NCBI RefSeq assembly: GCF_900116635.1
Contig: NZ_FPBJ01000012.1
Coordinates: 19,966 to 83,965 of the forward strand
DNA length: 64,000 bases
Source of the DNA: Xenorhabdus koppenhoeferi
GTDB lineage: Bacteria; Pseudomonadota; Gammaproteobacteria; Enterobacterales; Enterobacteriaceae
Direction of reading: 5' to 3'
Each line of letters opens with the position of its first letter. Within the stretch, counting starts at the first letter, position 1. The notes under the pieces are model-generated. The model saw nothing but the letters and a program-made list of their open reading frames with translations. It was not told where the DNA came from and ran no database searches. A program made the position numbers and the translations under genes. Positions 39,762 to 49,700 of the stretch are shown here, piece by piece.

Positions 39762-41921
39762 TCACTTAGTCTGCTGATACCAAAGTTGAGCGTATAAACC
39801 GTCTTGCTGCACAAGGGCATCATGTGAATTTGATTCAACAATTTTTCCCTGATCCAAAACGAAAATTTTATCGGCATGGCGAATGGTATTCAGCCGATGA
39901 GCAATACTGATCACCGTTCGGTTTCGGCATATTTCATCCATATTGCTCATGATGGCGGCTTCAGATTCATAATCCAGTGCAGAAGTGGCTTCATCAAGGA
40001 TCAGGATCTTTGGGTTACTCAGCAATGCCCTCGCCAGTGCGATACGTTGGCGTTGCCCGCCAGAAAGGTTATTCCCTTTTTCACCAACAGGGTGGGCGAA
40101 CTTGTGGGGAAATGTATTGATAAAATCAGTCGCCCCTGCTAAGGCAGCTGCCTGATAGACTTCTTCATCACTGGCATTGGGTTTGCATAAGCGAATATTG
40201 TCCGTGATGCTGCCGGAAAATAGAATGCTTTCCTGTAAGACAACACTCATGTTGCGTCGCAGCGATACAGGATCAGCAATTGCTAAATCCATGCCATCTA
40301 CCAAGACCTGACCATGTTGTGGCACATATAGGCGCTGTAACAATCGGGTCAGCGTGCTTTTGCCTGAACCTGACGGCCCTGTAATGCCGATAAATTCTCC
40401 AGCCTCAATTGCCAGTGACAGGTTCGCCAGAACTTCAGGTGTATCAGTATGATAGCGGAAGCGAATATTTCTGAACTCAATCTGGCCTGCCAGTTCAGGT
40501 GCCGATGCCAGCCCCTGTTTACTGTGTTCCATAGGTTCATCAAGAATATCGCCGACCCGTCGCAGGGCGATCAGCGTATGCTGAAAATCTTGCCAGACCT
40601 GAGCTAACCGCAAAATCGGCTGGGTAACGTGTCCCGCCAGCATATTGAAAGCAATCAATCCACCCGGAGACAAATCGTCATCAAGCACACCTATGACACC
40701 CCACCACAAAAGCAGGGCCGCAACAACTTTCTGGATCAGACTGATCCCTTGTCCTGCTGCCAGTCCGCTTTTCTGGGCGGAAAAACGTTGGATCAACTGT
40801 TGACTCAATACTTTTTTCCATTGGTACAAAAAGCATTTCTCCGTTGCGGTAGTTTTGATGGTTTCAATGCCTGTGATGGCTTCGGTAAGGAAACTAACGG
40901 CATTGGCATCAGATTCATACTCTTTTTCTACCTTTCGCCGAATGATTGGCCCGATAGTGATCCAGAGCAGGAAATAGAGCGCCAGAGAACTTATCACGAT
41001 CCATGTCAGCAGGGAGGAGTAATGAAACATGACTCCCAGAAACAGAATGATGAAAATCAAATCAAGCAGCAGCATAAGCGTAGAGCCAGTCAAGAACTGA
41101 CGGATCTGTGTCATTTCCCGGACGCGGGAGATAATTTGCCCAGTCTGGCGTTGCTTGAAATAGGGCAGGGGTAATCCAACTAAATGGCGGTAAAGCCTGC
41201 CGGAAAGCTCCGAATTGACCTGGCTGGCCATATGCCCAAACACGGTGTTGCGCAGGAAGCTGTACAAGGGTTCAGCCAATGCCAGTGACAGCATCGCCAT
41301 GCCGAGGACATGCAGGCTAGAGATACTCCGCCCGACCAGTACCTTATCAATAACATTTTCAAACAGCAAAGGTGATGCCAGTGCGAAAAGCTGCAACACA
41401 ATAGCAAACAGGAAAATATCCCGCAATTGGTTTTTCTGCCTGAAAATAGAAGGATAAAACCAGCTCATGCCGAATTTGACTTGCTGCGTAGTCAGGGACT
41501 TATCTGCTACCAGTAGTATTTTATATTCGCTCAGCTCTTTGGGTTCACTTAGCGCTTTATGCTTTTTGGGTAAATGATGTATTTCGTGTTTTCCGGTAGT
41601 GGGATCAAACACAGTAAATCTGTCAGAATGGATTTCTGATAACACCCACCAGCGCTGTTCCAGCTCAATTAACGCAGGTAAAGGTATTGTGGCAGAAGTT
41701 GCGGGAGTCAGGCGATCAAATTTACTGTGCAATCCGAGCGAATCAGCGGCTTCACGTAGTTGCTGATCTGTCAGCGCCAGGGAATCCAGCCCCAGCACAT
41801 GGTGTATTTGTTCGACAGAAGCCACTTTGTGAAATTGTTTCCCCAAATAGGCAATGCATTCCAAAGCATGATTTTGCAAAGTGGCATCCGCGGCACTGGT
41901 AAAGGAAAAATTGTCAGTCAT
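39762..41921 (-). CDS. rtxE: MARTX type I secretion ABC protein RtxE
   Basis: 719 residues: N-terminal C39-like domain (about 10-135) without the catalytic Cys/His arrangement of a true peptidase, six membrane helices (about 150-440), and an ATPase domain with Walker A GPSGSGKST, signature NNLSGGQRQRIALARALL and Walker B KILILDEATSALD. MARTX systems use two ABC proteins, RtxB and RtxE. GAGG lies about 10 bases before the ATG. It follows rtxD after 2 bases and is the last gene of rtxBDE. Confidence 0.92.
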   Translation of the reverse strand: MTDNFSFTSAADATLQNHALECIAYLGKQFHKVASVEQIHHVLGLDSLALTDQQLREAADSLGLHSKFDRLTPATSATIPLPALIELEQRWWVLSEIHSDRFTVFDPTTGKHEIHHLPKKHKALSEPKELSEYKILLVADKSLTTQQVKFGMSWFYPSIFRQKNQLRDIFLFAIVLQLFALASPLLFENVIDKVLVGRSISSLHVLGMAMLSLALAEPLYSFLRNTVFGHMASQVNSELSGRLYRHLVGLPLPYFKQRQTGQIISRVREMTQIRQFLTGSTLMLLLDLIFIILFLGVMFHYSSLLTWIVISSLALYFLLWITIGPIIRRKVEKEYESDANAVSFLTEAITGIETIKTTATEKCFLYQWKKVLSQQLIQRFSAQKSGLAAGQGISLIQKVVAALLLWWGVIGVLDDDLSPGGLIAFNMLAGHVTQPILRLAQVWQDFQHTLIALRRVGDILDEPMEHSKQGLASAPELAGQIEFRNIRFRYHTDTPEVLANLSLAIEAGEFIGITGPSGSGKSTLTRLLQRLYVPQHGQVLVDGMDLAIADPVSLRRNMSVVLQESILFSGSITDNIRLCKPNASDEEVYQAAALAGATDFINTFPHKFAHPVGEKGNNLSGGQRQRIALARALLSNPKILILDEATSALDYESEAAIMSNMDEICRNRTVISIAHRLNTIRHADKIFVLDQGKIVESNSHDALVQQDGLYAQLWYQQTK

Positions 41922-41923
41922 GA

Positions 41924-43312
41924 TTATTTTTCCCTCAATGCTTCAGATTGATATTCCTGAATCGGGCTGAGCAGATAATCAATAACTCGCCGCTGATCCG
42001 TTTTGATTTCCGCAACGATGGACATACCTGCCGTGATTTCGACTGGTTTTCCATCCACCATAATATTGTTCTGCCTGAGGCTGATTTGGGCAGGGAAAAC
42101 CAGTCCCAATTGCTCATGCGTGGTGGAATCCCGTGAAATGCTCAATAACTCCCCTTCAATTGTGCCATAGCGGGTATAAGGGAAAGCATCGACTTTGACC
42201 GTAACATGTTGCCCGGGGCGGACAAAACCAACATCTTTGTTCAGGATCTGGACTTCAGCAAGCTGGACATGATCATCCGGCACAATCACCATCAAATTCT
42301 GGGCAGGCTGTAGAACTGCACCGAGAGTATGGACACTCAATTGCTGGACTGTGCCGGTTACAGGAGAACGTACAATCTCCAGTTCTTCCCGCTCCTGTAC
42401 TTTGGACATTTCCTGTTTCAGTACAGCCAATTGCATTTCGGCCTGTTTTCTTTTTTCAAACCATTCCCGCTCTTTTTGTACTTTTACGCTTTTTAAACGT
42501 GCTTCCAGACTTTTGTATTGAGTAATTAGAATACTCAGCTCAGATTTTTGCTGGGCGATCAGCCTTTCTGTTTCCAGAAATTCCTTCTCTTGTTCCAGAT
42601 ATTCCACCTTGCTGATGACCTGCTTTTGGCTCAAGGTTTTTCGCGCCTGTAAACGCTGGCTGATGTTTTCGCGCAGATGGCTCAATGACTGAATATCACT
42701 ATCCCGCGCTTTCTGATGAGTGACATTGACCTCCATTTCTGCGTAGATATTGGTGATGCTTGAATCGAATTCCTGCTTTTCGTGTTGATAATGCTTCAGA
42801 ATCTTTGCCTGTTTGCCCTCAGGTTGTTGCTGGAAAAGTGGCAGGGATTTGGGATCATGTTTTCCGAGCAGGGCCTGATAGCGAATCTCTTCTTCTGTCA
42901 GATAATCACGTTGTTCGATCAGACGGGCAATATCTTGATTAACTCCCAGTGTATGGAGTGTAATCAACGGCGCACCTTTCTCAATGTGCTGCCCATTTCC
43001 CACATGAATGGCAATAATGCGGCTCTGCTCATAAGCCTGAATGATTTGGGAACGGCCGGAGACAATCAGTTGTCCGGTTGCGGTGGCCTGTACATCTAAT
43101 TTCCCCAGACAGGCCCAGAGTAGGGCAACCAGAACTCCAATGCTCAGGGTTATCGCCGTATAACGGGCAAACGGGGAAGGCGGGCGTTGTGATAACGCCA
43201 AGTGCGTCGGAAAAAAATCATAATCGGGCGAAGGGGCGCGTAACCTTTCCATTGCTTTGAGTGAAATAGCTTTAGGCATGGAAATCGCCTTCGTAAAAAT
43301 CACTTTAAGCAT
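41924..43312 (-). CDS. rtxD: MARTX secretion membrane fusion protein RtxD
   Basis: A 462-residue HlyD-family periplasmic adaptor: short cytosolic N-terminus, one membrane helix (about 53-70, FARYTAITLSIGVLVALLWA), lipoyl-like half-motif (TGQLIVSGRSQIIQA), long coiled-coil hairpin (about 150-325), and a C-terminal beta region (VRPGQHVTVKVDAFPYTRYG). It bridges the ABC proteins to TolC. GAGGAA lies eight bases before the ATG. The start overlaps the rtxB end by 8 bases, implying coupling. Confidence 0.93.
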   Translation of the reverse strand: MLKVIFTKAISMPKAISLKAMERLRAPSPDYDFFPTHLALSQRPPSPFARYTAITLSIGVLVALLWACLGKLDVQATATGQLIVSGRSQIIQAYEQSRIIAIHVGNGQHIEKGAPLITLHTLGVNQDIARLIEQRDYLTEEEIRYQALLGKHDPKSLPLFQQQPEGKQAKILKHYQHEKQEFDSSITNIYAEMEVNVTHQKARDSDIQSLSHLRENISQRLQARKTLSQKQVISKVEYLEQEKEFLETERLIAQQKSELSILITQYKSLEARLKSVKVQKEREWFEKRKQAEMQLAVLKQEMSKVQEREELEIVRSPVTGTVQQLSVHTLGAVLQPAQNLMVIVPDDHVQLAEVQILNKDVGFVRPGQHVTVKVDAFPYTRYGTIEGELLSISRDSTTHEQLGLVFPAQISLRQNNIMVDGKPVEITAGMSIVAEIKTDQRRVIDYLLSPIQEYQSEALREK

Positions 43313-45530
43313 GGGAAGGTTCCTCTTGCTTTAGTTCTTGTTGTAGTTGCCAAAGTTTCCGGTAGTGCTTGCCCTGTTGCAGAAGTTGTTCATGGCTGCC
43401 TTGTTCAATGATTTGGCCTTGGTGCAAGACAATAATCCGGTCACATTGACGTACCGTGGAGAGTCGGTGTGCAATGGTGATAACTGTCCGGCCCTGGGAA
43501 ATATCCGCCATATTGGATTGAATAACGGCCTGTGATTCGTCATCCAGTGCGCTGGTGGCTTCATCAAGGATCAGGATTTTTGGATCTGACAGCAGCGTCC
43601 TGGCAATGGCCAGACGTTGCCGCTGACCGCCTGATAAGGATTGACCGCCTTCAGCGATCACCGTGTCATAGCCCATTGGCAGCTTGAGAATAAAATCGTG
43701 GGCGCCCGCCAGCTTTGTAGTCTCAATCACTGCGGACAACGGGACATCAGGGCATGATTGCGATAAATTCTCATACACAGTTTTATTGAACAGAAAATTT
43801 TCTTGCAGCACGATACCGATCTGCTGCCGGATAGATTCAATATTAAGATTCTGTAAAGGAATGCCATCCAACATGATGGCTCCACTTTCCGGGGCATAAA
43901 GCCGCAGCAGCAAACGTGCAAGAGTACTTTTACCTGAGCCGGAGGTTCCCACAATACCCACGGTTTCACCCGCCCGGATATTCAGCGTGAAATGGTGAAT
44001 AGTGGGGGGTAAATCGGGCTGATAGCGGAAGACAATATCAGAGAATGAAATGGCTCCCTGTAATTTAACCTGTTCATTTCCTGCTTGATATTCTGTTGGC
44101 AGGTTCAGCATATCCCCCAGCTTATCAATGGCGATGCGAGAACGGATAAATTGCCCCCAGAGCTGCACCAGTTTCGACAATGGTTGTTGGGTATGGCTTA
44201 CCATCATATTGAAAGCGATCAGCTGACCGATGGTCATATGCAGGGAAAGAACTTCTGAAGCGCCAAGCCAGATAATCACGGCACTGGTGACTTTTTGTAA
44301 CATCATCACAATATGACCAGAGCGATTATCCCATTGCTGTACATCATAGCTGGTGCTGACCATCTTTTCAGTCTGGCTATCCCAGCGACGAATAAAACGA
44401 GGCTCAGCGGCAAGGCTTTTTAACGTCTCGGCACCCGCGACGGTTTCGGTCAGGAAAGAAGTATTAATCGCTGCATGAGTGAACTGTTTTTCCACCGCCT
44501 TTTCGATTTTGGGAGTAACCCACCACGCAAGCAGAGCATAAGCAGGTATGGTCAGCAGAAAAAGCAAGGTCAGCATACCGGACAGCAGGCTCATGACGTA
44601 GATAAAGACAAACATGAACAACACATCAATACACAGTGTGAACATGGAGCCGGTTAAAAACTCCCGAACGGTTTCCAGTTCCCGTATCCGCGTCACAATT
44701 GCTCCCACTTGACGGGTTTTGAAAAACAGTAATGGCAGGCCGAACAGATGCTGAACCAGTTTCAATCCCAGTTTTATATCAATCCGGTTGGCGGTGTGGG
44801 CATACTGGTATTCGCGCAGCCCCTGAAGGATCACTTCAATCAACCCGGCAACCACCAGCCCAAAGATCAGTACATCCAGTGTAGAAAATGCCTGATGGAC
44901 GAGAACCTTGTCCATAACCACTTGCACCACCAGAGGAGAAATCAGTGCCAGAATCTGGAGAACGAAAGAGAACAGGAGTATCTCCGTGAGGTTTTTCTTT
45001 TGTCTGACAAATTCAGGAATAAACCAACTAATATTAAATTGGTTACTTTTTTGTTTTATTTTCATCCACCTGCCACTCCATAGATTGATAAATTTTTCTT
45101 TATTTAAGATCTCTGGTTTTTCGTGGTAAGGTTTTTGGATCAGTACACATCGTTCATCATATTTTGCCAAAATGAAAGGCTGACCATCACTGTCGAATAA
45201 AATGGCCGGTAGCGAAATGGCTTCTAACTTCTTATTTATAGAATATTTATTTTTAATTTTAATATGGTATTCTTTTTGTATTTTGTTTAAGGCAGAAATA
45301 TAATCATCATTATCACTTAAGATTTTATTGTGTGTGTCAGCATAGCTTAGATTAGAAATCATTATAATTAATTTAATCAATGATATTGTTTTTCTTTCTA
45401 TTTTATTCATTAAAGGCAATCTATTTTTAATAACAATCGGATCTCCGTTTAGGGAGATAACCTGAAAAGGATTATAGCTTTTTTTTAAATGAGTTAAATA
45501 AATTCTGCGAAATACATTATCTGTTATCAA
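43305..45530 (-). CDS. rtxB: MARTX type I secretion ABC protein RtxB
   Basis: Up to 741 residues: six membrane helices (about 175-465) and an ATPase with Walker A GTSGSGKST, QSLSGGQRQRLAIARTLL and KILILDEATSALDDES, so it is competent to hydrolyse ATP. The 5' end is uncertain: the longest frame starts with TTG at 45530, and ATG codons at 45410 and 45362 also lack a good ribosome binding site. Residues 1-100 are Lys/Ile/Asn-rich and do not show the usual C39-like helix, although DYISALNKIQ...LPAILFDSDGQPF resembles the later part of that domain. Divergent from rtxH. Confidence 0.88.
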   Translation of the reverse strand: MITDNVFRRIYLTHLKKSYNPFQVISLNGDPIVIKNRLPLMNKIERKTISLIKLIIMISNLSYADTHNKILSDNDDYISALNKIQKEYHIKIKNKYSINKKLEAISLPAILFDSDGQPFILAKYDERCVLIQKPYHEKPEILNKEKFINLWSGRWMKIKQKSNQFNISWFIPEFVRQKKNLTEILLFSFVLQILALISPLVVQVVMDKVLVHQAFSTLDVLIFGLVVAGLIEVILQGLREYQYAHTANRIDIKLGLKLVQHLFGLPLLFFKTRQVGAIVTRIRELETVREFLTGSMFTLCIDVLFMFVFIYVMSLLSGMLTLLFLLTIPAYALLAWWVTPKIEKAVEKQFTHAAINTSFLTETVAGAETLKSLAAEPRFIRRWDSQTEKMVSTSYDVQQWDNRSGHIVMMLQKVTSAVIIWLGASEVLSLHMTIGQLIAFNMMVSHTQQPLSKLVQLWGQFIRSRIAIDKLGDMLNLPTEYQAGNEQVKLQGAISFSDIVFRYQPDLPPTIHHFTLNIRAGETVGIVGTSGSGKSTLARLLLRLYAPESGAIMLDGIPLQNLNIESIRQQIGIVLQENFLFNKTVYENLSQSCPDVPLSAVIETTKLAGAHDFILKLPMGYDTVIAEGGQSLSGGQRQRLAIARTLLSDPKILILDEATSALDDESQAVIQSNMADISQGRTVITIAHRLSTVRQCDRIIVLHQGQIIEQGSHEQLLQQGKHYRKLWQLQQELKQEEPSHA

Positions 45531-45837
45531 GGAGTTTATGAGTGTTGGTCATTAGGACAAAATGCAGTGGTTAAACAGACATTTTGCACTTTATATCTTG
45601 ATCTTATCAGGTGAATAGATATATTTTCGTTCAAAGTAGTCTGCAGATCATTTTATTTATCAGCGTATATTTTACTTACCATTTTGCTTTTGATTTAGCT
45701 TATTCTGCTTAGGAAATTGTAACAATAAAGTTAAATAATAAATGAAACCATAATATAATAAATATGGGATTCGTTTATTATTTAATTAATTTAATGATAA
45801 TTTAATGATAATTTAACATCATATTAATGTTTATTTA
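45531..45837. promoter_or_regulatory. Divergent promoter region of the MARTX locus
   Basis: 307 very AT-rich bases between rtxB and rtxH, where both rtx operons must start. Close to rtxH it contains ATTTAATGATA in tandem (about 45789-45811), followed by the related ATTTAACATCA. Such direct repeats and AT-richness suit H-NS-type silencing or a dedicated regulator (inference). No promoter element is certain. Confidence 0.4.
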
Positions 45838-46227
45838 ATGGATAACAATATGTCTGAGAAATTCGTACAAACCATTTCAAGTGTTAATTACAATAAAGGG
45901 ATTTTCTCTCTTTATTTTGTTGGACAAGAACCTAATCGAATGGCCAATGGCACACTGGCAGAAAGCGATCAGGAATTACAACTGAAACAAGTTATTCACA
46001 TGCCTGCGTCCGGTTTTATGTATATGGTTTCCATGGTGAAAAATATGTTTGAAGATCCAAGAATGGAAGCTGAAATCAATAAGCTGATCGCCGCTGGTTT
46101 TTTACCTGTGCCTGAACTAAATCCTGAGATAAATGAAGGAGAAGCACCTGTTGCGGCAGAACCTGTTGTTGCAGAAACCATTGAGCCTAAAAAACGCGTA
46201 ACCCGCAATTCTGAAACATTAAAATAA
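45838..46227 (+). CDS. rtxH: MARTX-associated protein RtxH
   Basis: A 129-residue small protein (or 125 if it starts at the ATG at 45850, MSEKFVQTISS, which is preceded by GGAT). It begins EKFVQTISSVNYNKGIFSLYFVGQ and ends in a Glu/Pro/Ala-rich acidic linker and a Lys/Arg-rich tail (EPKKRVTRNSE). It occupies the place of rtxH, the conserved gene of unknown function upstream of rtxC in Vibrio MARTX loci. Confidence 0.75.
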   Translation: MDNNMSEKFVQTISSVNYNKGIFSLYFVGQEPNRMANGTLAESDQELQLKQVIHMPASGFMYMVSMVKNMFEDPRMEAEINKLIAAGFLPVPELNPEINEGEAPVAAEPVVAETIEPKKRVTRNSETLK

Positions 46228-46262
46228 TATCAGTAGAACGCTTATCAGGTAGTTGCTAACCT

Positions 46263-46724
46263 ATGATGATTACACATCAACCAGCAACACTGAGTACTGC
46301 TGAGATACAGGCAATGATTGGTGGGGTGATGTTGCTTTGTCAGCACTCCCCTTTGCACCGACGCTACTTAGTTGCAGAGTGGCAACAGCGTATCTTGCCG
46401 TCGTTCCAGTTTAATCAGTTTTGCTATTACGAAGATAAACATCAACGCCCAGTTGCTTTTTGTAATTGGGCTTTTTTATCTGACCGTAGCCGGGACGTAA
46501 TTCTTGCCGGAGAGCGAGAAATATCACTAGAAGACTGGCGTTCCGGTCAGCATATCTTTTTTCCAGAGATGATTGCCCCTTTCGGACATGCTCGTGCCAT
46601 TGCCTGTGATCTTCGCCGGCGTGTCTTTGCAGCATGGAAAGGGCAAAAAGCCTGCACAGTCAGGGGAACTCTGGATGTTCAAAATGACCACTGTATCCGC
46701 AAAGTACAGTGGTTCTCAGTTTAA
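46263..46724 (+). CDS. rtxC: RTX toxin-activating lysine acyltransferase RtxC
   Basis: A 153-residue HlyC-family enzyme that transfers fatty acyl chains from acyl-ACP to toxin lysines in the cytosol. The catalytic His lies in HSPLHRRY (H32), equivalent to HlyC H23. The second catalytic residue, Asp in HlyC (FIDWIAPFGD, D92), aligns with E102 in FFPEMIAPFGH, an acidic but longer side chain. Family motifs VAFCNWAFLS and DWRSGQ are present. It lies 27 bases before rtxA. Confidence 0.9.
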   Translation: MMITHQPATLSTAEIQAMIGGVMLLCQHSPLHRRYLVAEWQQRILPSFQFNQFCYYEDKHQRPVAFCNWAFLSDRSRDVILAGEREISLEDWRSGQHIFFPEMIAPFGHARAIACDLRRRVFAAWKGQKACTVRGTLDVQNDHCIRKVQWFSV

Positions 46725-46751
46725 TTTTTTTATCTAACACCAGGATTATTT

Positions 46752-49700
46752 ATGGGGAAATCATCTAACCGTAGTGCGGAATACTTCTTTACGGGTAAAT
46801 ATGAAGATGATAACGATGGAAACGACATAACTGCTATCAATCTCTACATGGGCGGAGTTATTAACGCTTATGGCGGGAATGATCACATTGTTATCGCCAG
46901 TCTTAGCGCAACAGTCAATACAACGTGGGGAAATGACACGATTGAGGGGGGAGCAGGGTATCTCTTCGTTAATAAAACGCATAATGGCTCCGTAGAATTT
47001 ACCGGTGCTGCCGGTGGGTTGGAGATCAATCACACAGGTGATAACGGTAACATCGATTATACAGGGGGATCCGGATACAACAACATTGTGCGCAAAGGCG
47101 TACAGGGTGATATTCGGTTTGAAGGTGGGGGTTTTTATAACAGCCTGTACTCTGATGTTACACATGGCGATATCCATTTCACGGGAGCCGGTGGCTATAA
47201 CAAAATTACCCGCAAGGGAGCCGGCAATGACTTCAGTGGGAAAGGGCTAGAATACGCCAAAGCTGAAGAGATCATACTGAGAGAAGCGACCATGAATGGT
47301 TCATGGATTGGAAGCGACCATCAGGTAAGCGGTATTAAATCGGCACAGGAGCCGAACACCTATCTGTTTGCATTTGCGGATAATGATCATACCAAAATCA
47401 ATAAAGTCCAGCTTCGCAATGATCCGGAAACAGGCCGATTAAAATATTACACCACCTCTTGGTATAAAGCGGGTAAGCACCTCAATGACCTAGAAAAACA
47501 GGATATTTCTGGTCAGGGCGGTTTTGTGGCCGTCAATCAAGATGGTGCCTATACCCTGTCAAATCTGAATGTTGAACGTCAACAAGCTGTTACGCAACAT
47601 GCTGTTGAGAAAAAACTAACAGAGAATGCTTGGGTAACTTATGGCGATGGTGCCTTGGTTAAAGCATCGGATATCACGTTGTCAGATGCCAAAATGGGCG
47701 GCGATGCGATATACAGGGATGGGACAACCGTCGATGTACAAGCGGTGAAATCCAATCGTATGATGCCGAATACTTATGTGTACGCTAAGAAACTGGGCAT
47801 ACATACAAAAATCGTTGTGGTTGAGCTGAGAAACGATCCCAAGACCGGCGTGCTGCAATACCTTGCACGTCATTGGTATAAGGAGGGGGATCACACGGCT
47901 AATCTGGCGAATGAAGTTATTTCTTACAGCAATGGCTACCACGATATGGGAACCGGCAGCTATTCGCTGAGTGACCTTCATTACAGTACCAATGTGGTTC
48001 TTTCTGCTTCTGCGCGTGTTGCCAATATGCACGAATACAGCGAATCAGATTTATTTGGGTCTGCGGAAGGTGGCAATAAAGAAAGTTCCGGTGATGTTCA
48101 TTTTAACGGAGCGGGTGGCGGCAACGTTATTCAATCCAACGTAACACGCGGCAATGTGTACTTTAATGGTGCGGGTATTGCCAACATCATTGAACATAGT
48201 TCTGTGTTTGGCAATACAAAATTCAACGGCGCTGGTGGTGCAAACGTCATCATCAAAAAAGGTAAAGAAGGAAACCTGAGCTTCGATGGTGTCGGTATTG
48301 CTAACGTACTGCTTCACCAAAGCCAGCGCGGTGACATGAATGTCAATGCGGGCGGTGCAGCAAACGTGCTGGTCCGCATTGGAGATGGTCGCTATCTTGC
48401 CCATCTTCTGGCCGTCGGCAATATATCTATTCACAAAGGTCATGGTAACAGCCGCATCTCTATGGGCGGTGGTTTCAATACCCATACACAGATTGGTAAT
48501 GGTGATGCCTTCTGGTCTGGTGTCGGTGGTGCGAATGTTCTGACCCAAATGGGGAACGGCAATGTTTCCTCAATACTGGTTGGCGGGGTAAACGTTCTGA
48601 CCAAGGTGGGTGAAGGCAATCTGGAATCCGCCATGTTTGGCGGTGCCAATGTGATCACCCATATCAGCAACGAACATGAGACTTCCGATACGAAAGCCAT
48701 CGCACTGGGCGGTACCAATGTTCTGACTAAAAAAGGCAAGGGCGATGTGTTGTCCATCATGGCTGGGGGCGCGAATGTTCTGACTCATGTTGGTGAAGGC
48801 AAAACCACCGGTATCATGCTGGGTGGCGCGAATATTCTGACTAAAGTCGGCAACGGTGATACCACAGGCATTATGTTTGGCCTGGGAAATATTCTGACCC
48901 ATGTCGGTAACGGCCAAACACTGGGCATCATGGTTTCTGCGGGGAACATTTTCACCAAAGTCGGTAATGATACAACGATTGCTGCCATGATTGGAGTCGG
49001 TAATATTTTCACCCATGTGGGTGAAGGGAATGCCTGGGCGCTGATGGGTGGTGCAGGCAATGTCTTTACTAAAGTCGGTAACGGTGATGCTCTGGCACTG
49101 ATGCTAGCACTCGGCAATGTGTTCACACATATTGGTGATGGCATGAGTGTTGCCCTGATGATCGCCAAAGGCAATATTGCCACTAAAGTCGGTAACGGTG
49201 ATGTGTTGTCTGCCATGATTGGCAAAGGCAATATCTTTACCCAGATTGGTCATGGTTCCACGTTTGCCGCCATGATTGGCGGGGCCAATGTGCTGACCAA
49301 AGTCGGCGATGACCTGACGGCTGCCTTGATGATAGGTAAAGCCAACATTTATACCCATGTCGGAAAAGGAACCAGCATCGGTTTATTTGGCGGCTCAGCC
49401 AACATCATGACAAAAGTGGGTGATGGTACAACGCTGGCTGCCATGTTCGGTGAAGCCAATATCATGACTCACGTGGGTGATGGTCTGACAGGCGTATTGG
49501 CGTTAGGCAAAGCCAATATTGTGACGAAAGTCGGTAATGATTTCATGGGCATTGTGGCAGCTTCTGAAGCCAACCTCGTCACTCATGTCGGCAATGGCAC
49601 GACAGCGGCTTTATTGTTAGGCAAAGGCAATATCCTGACTAAAGTAGGCGATGGAACCACGGTCGGTTTATTGATTTCCAAAATCGGCAACATCATGACT

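Noticed and set aside
39762..41921. RtxE as a C39 bacteriocin-processing exporter
   Set aside because: The N-terminal domain lacks the catalytic Cys motif and the locus context is rtxBDE of a MARTX system.
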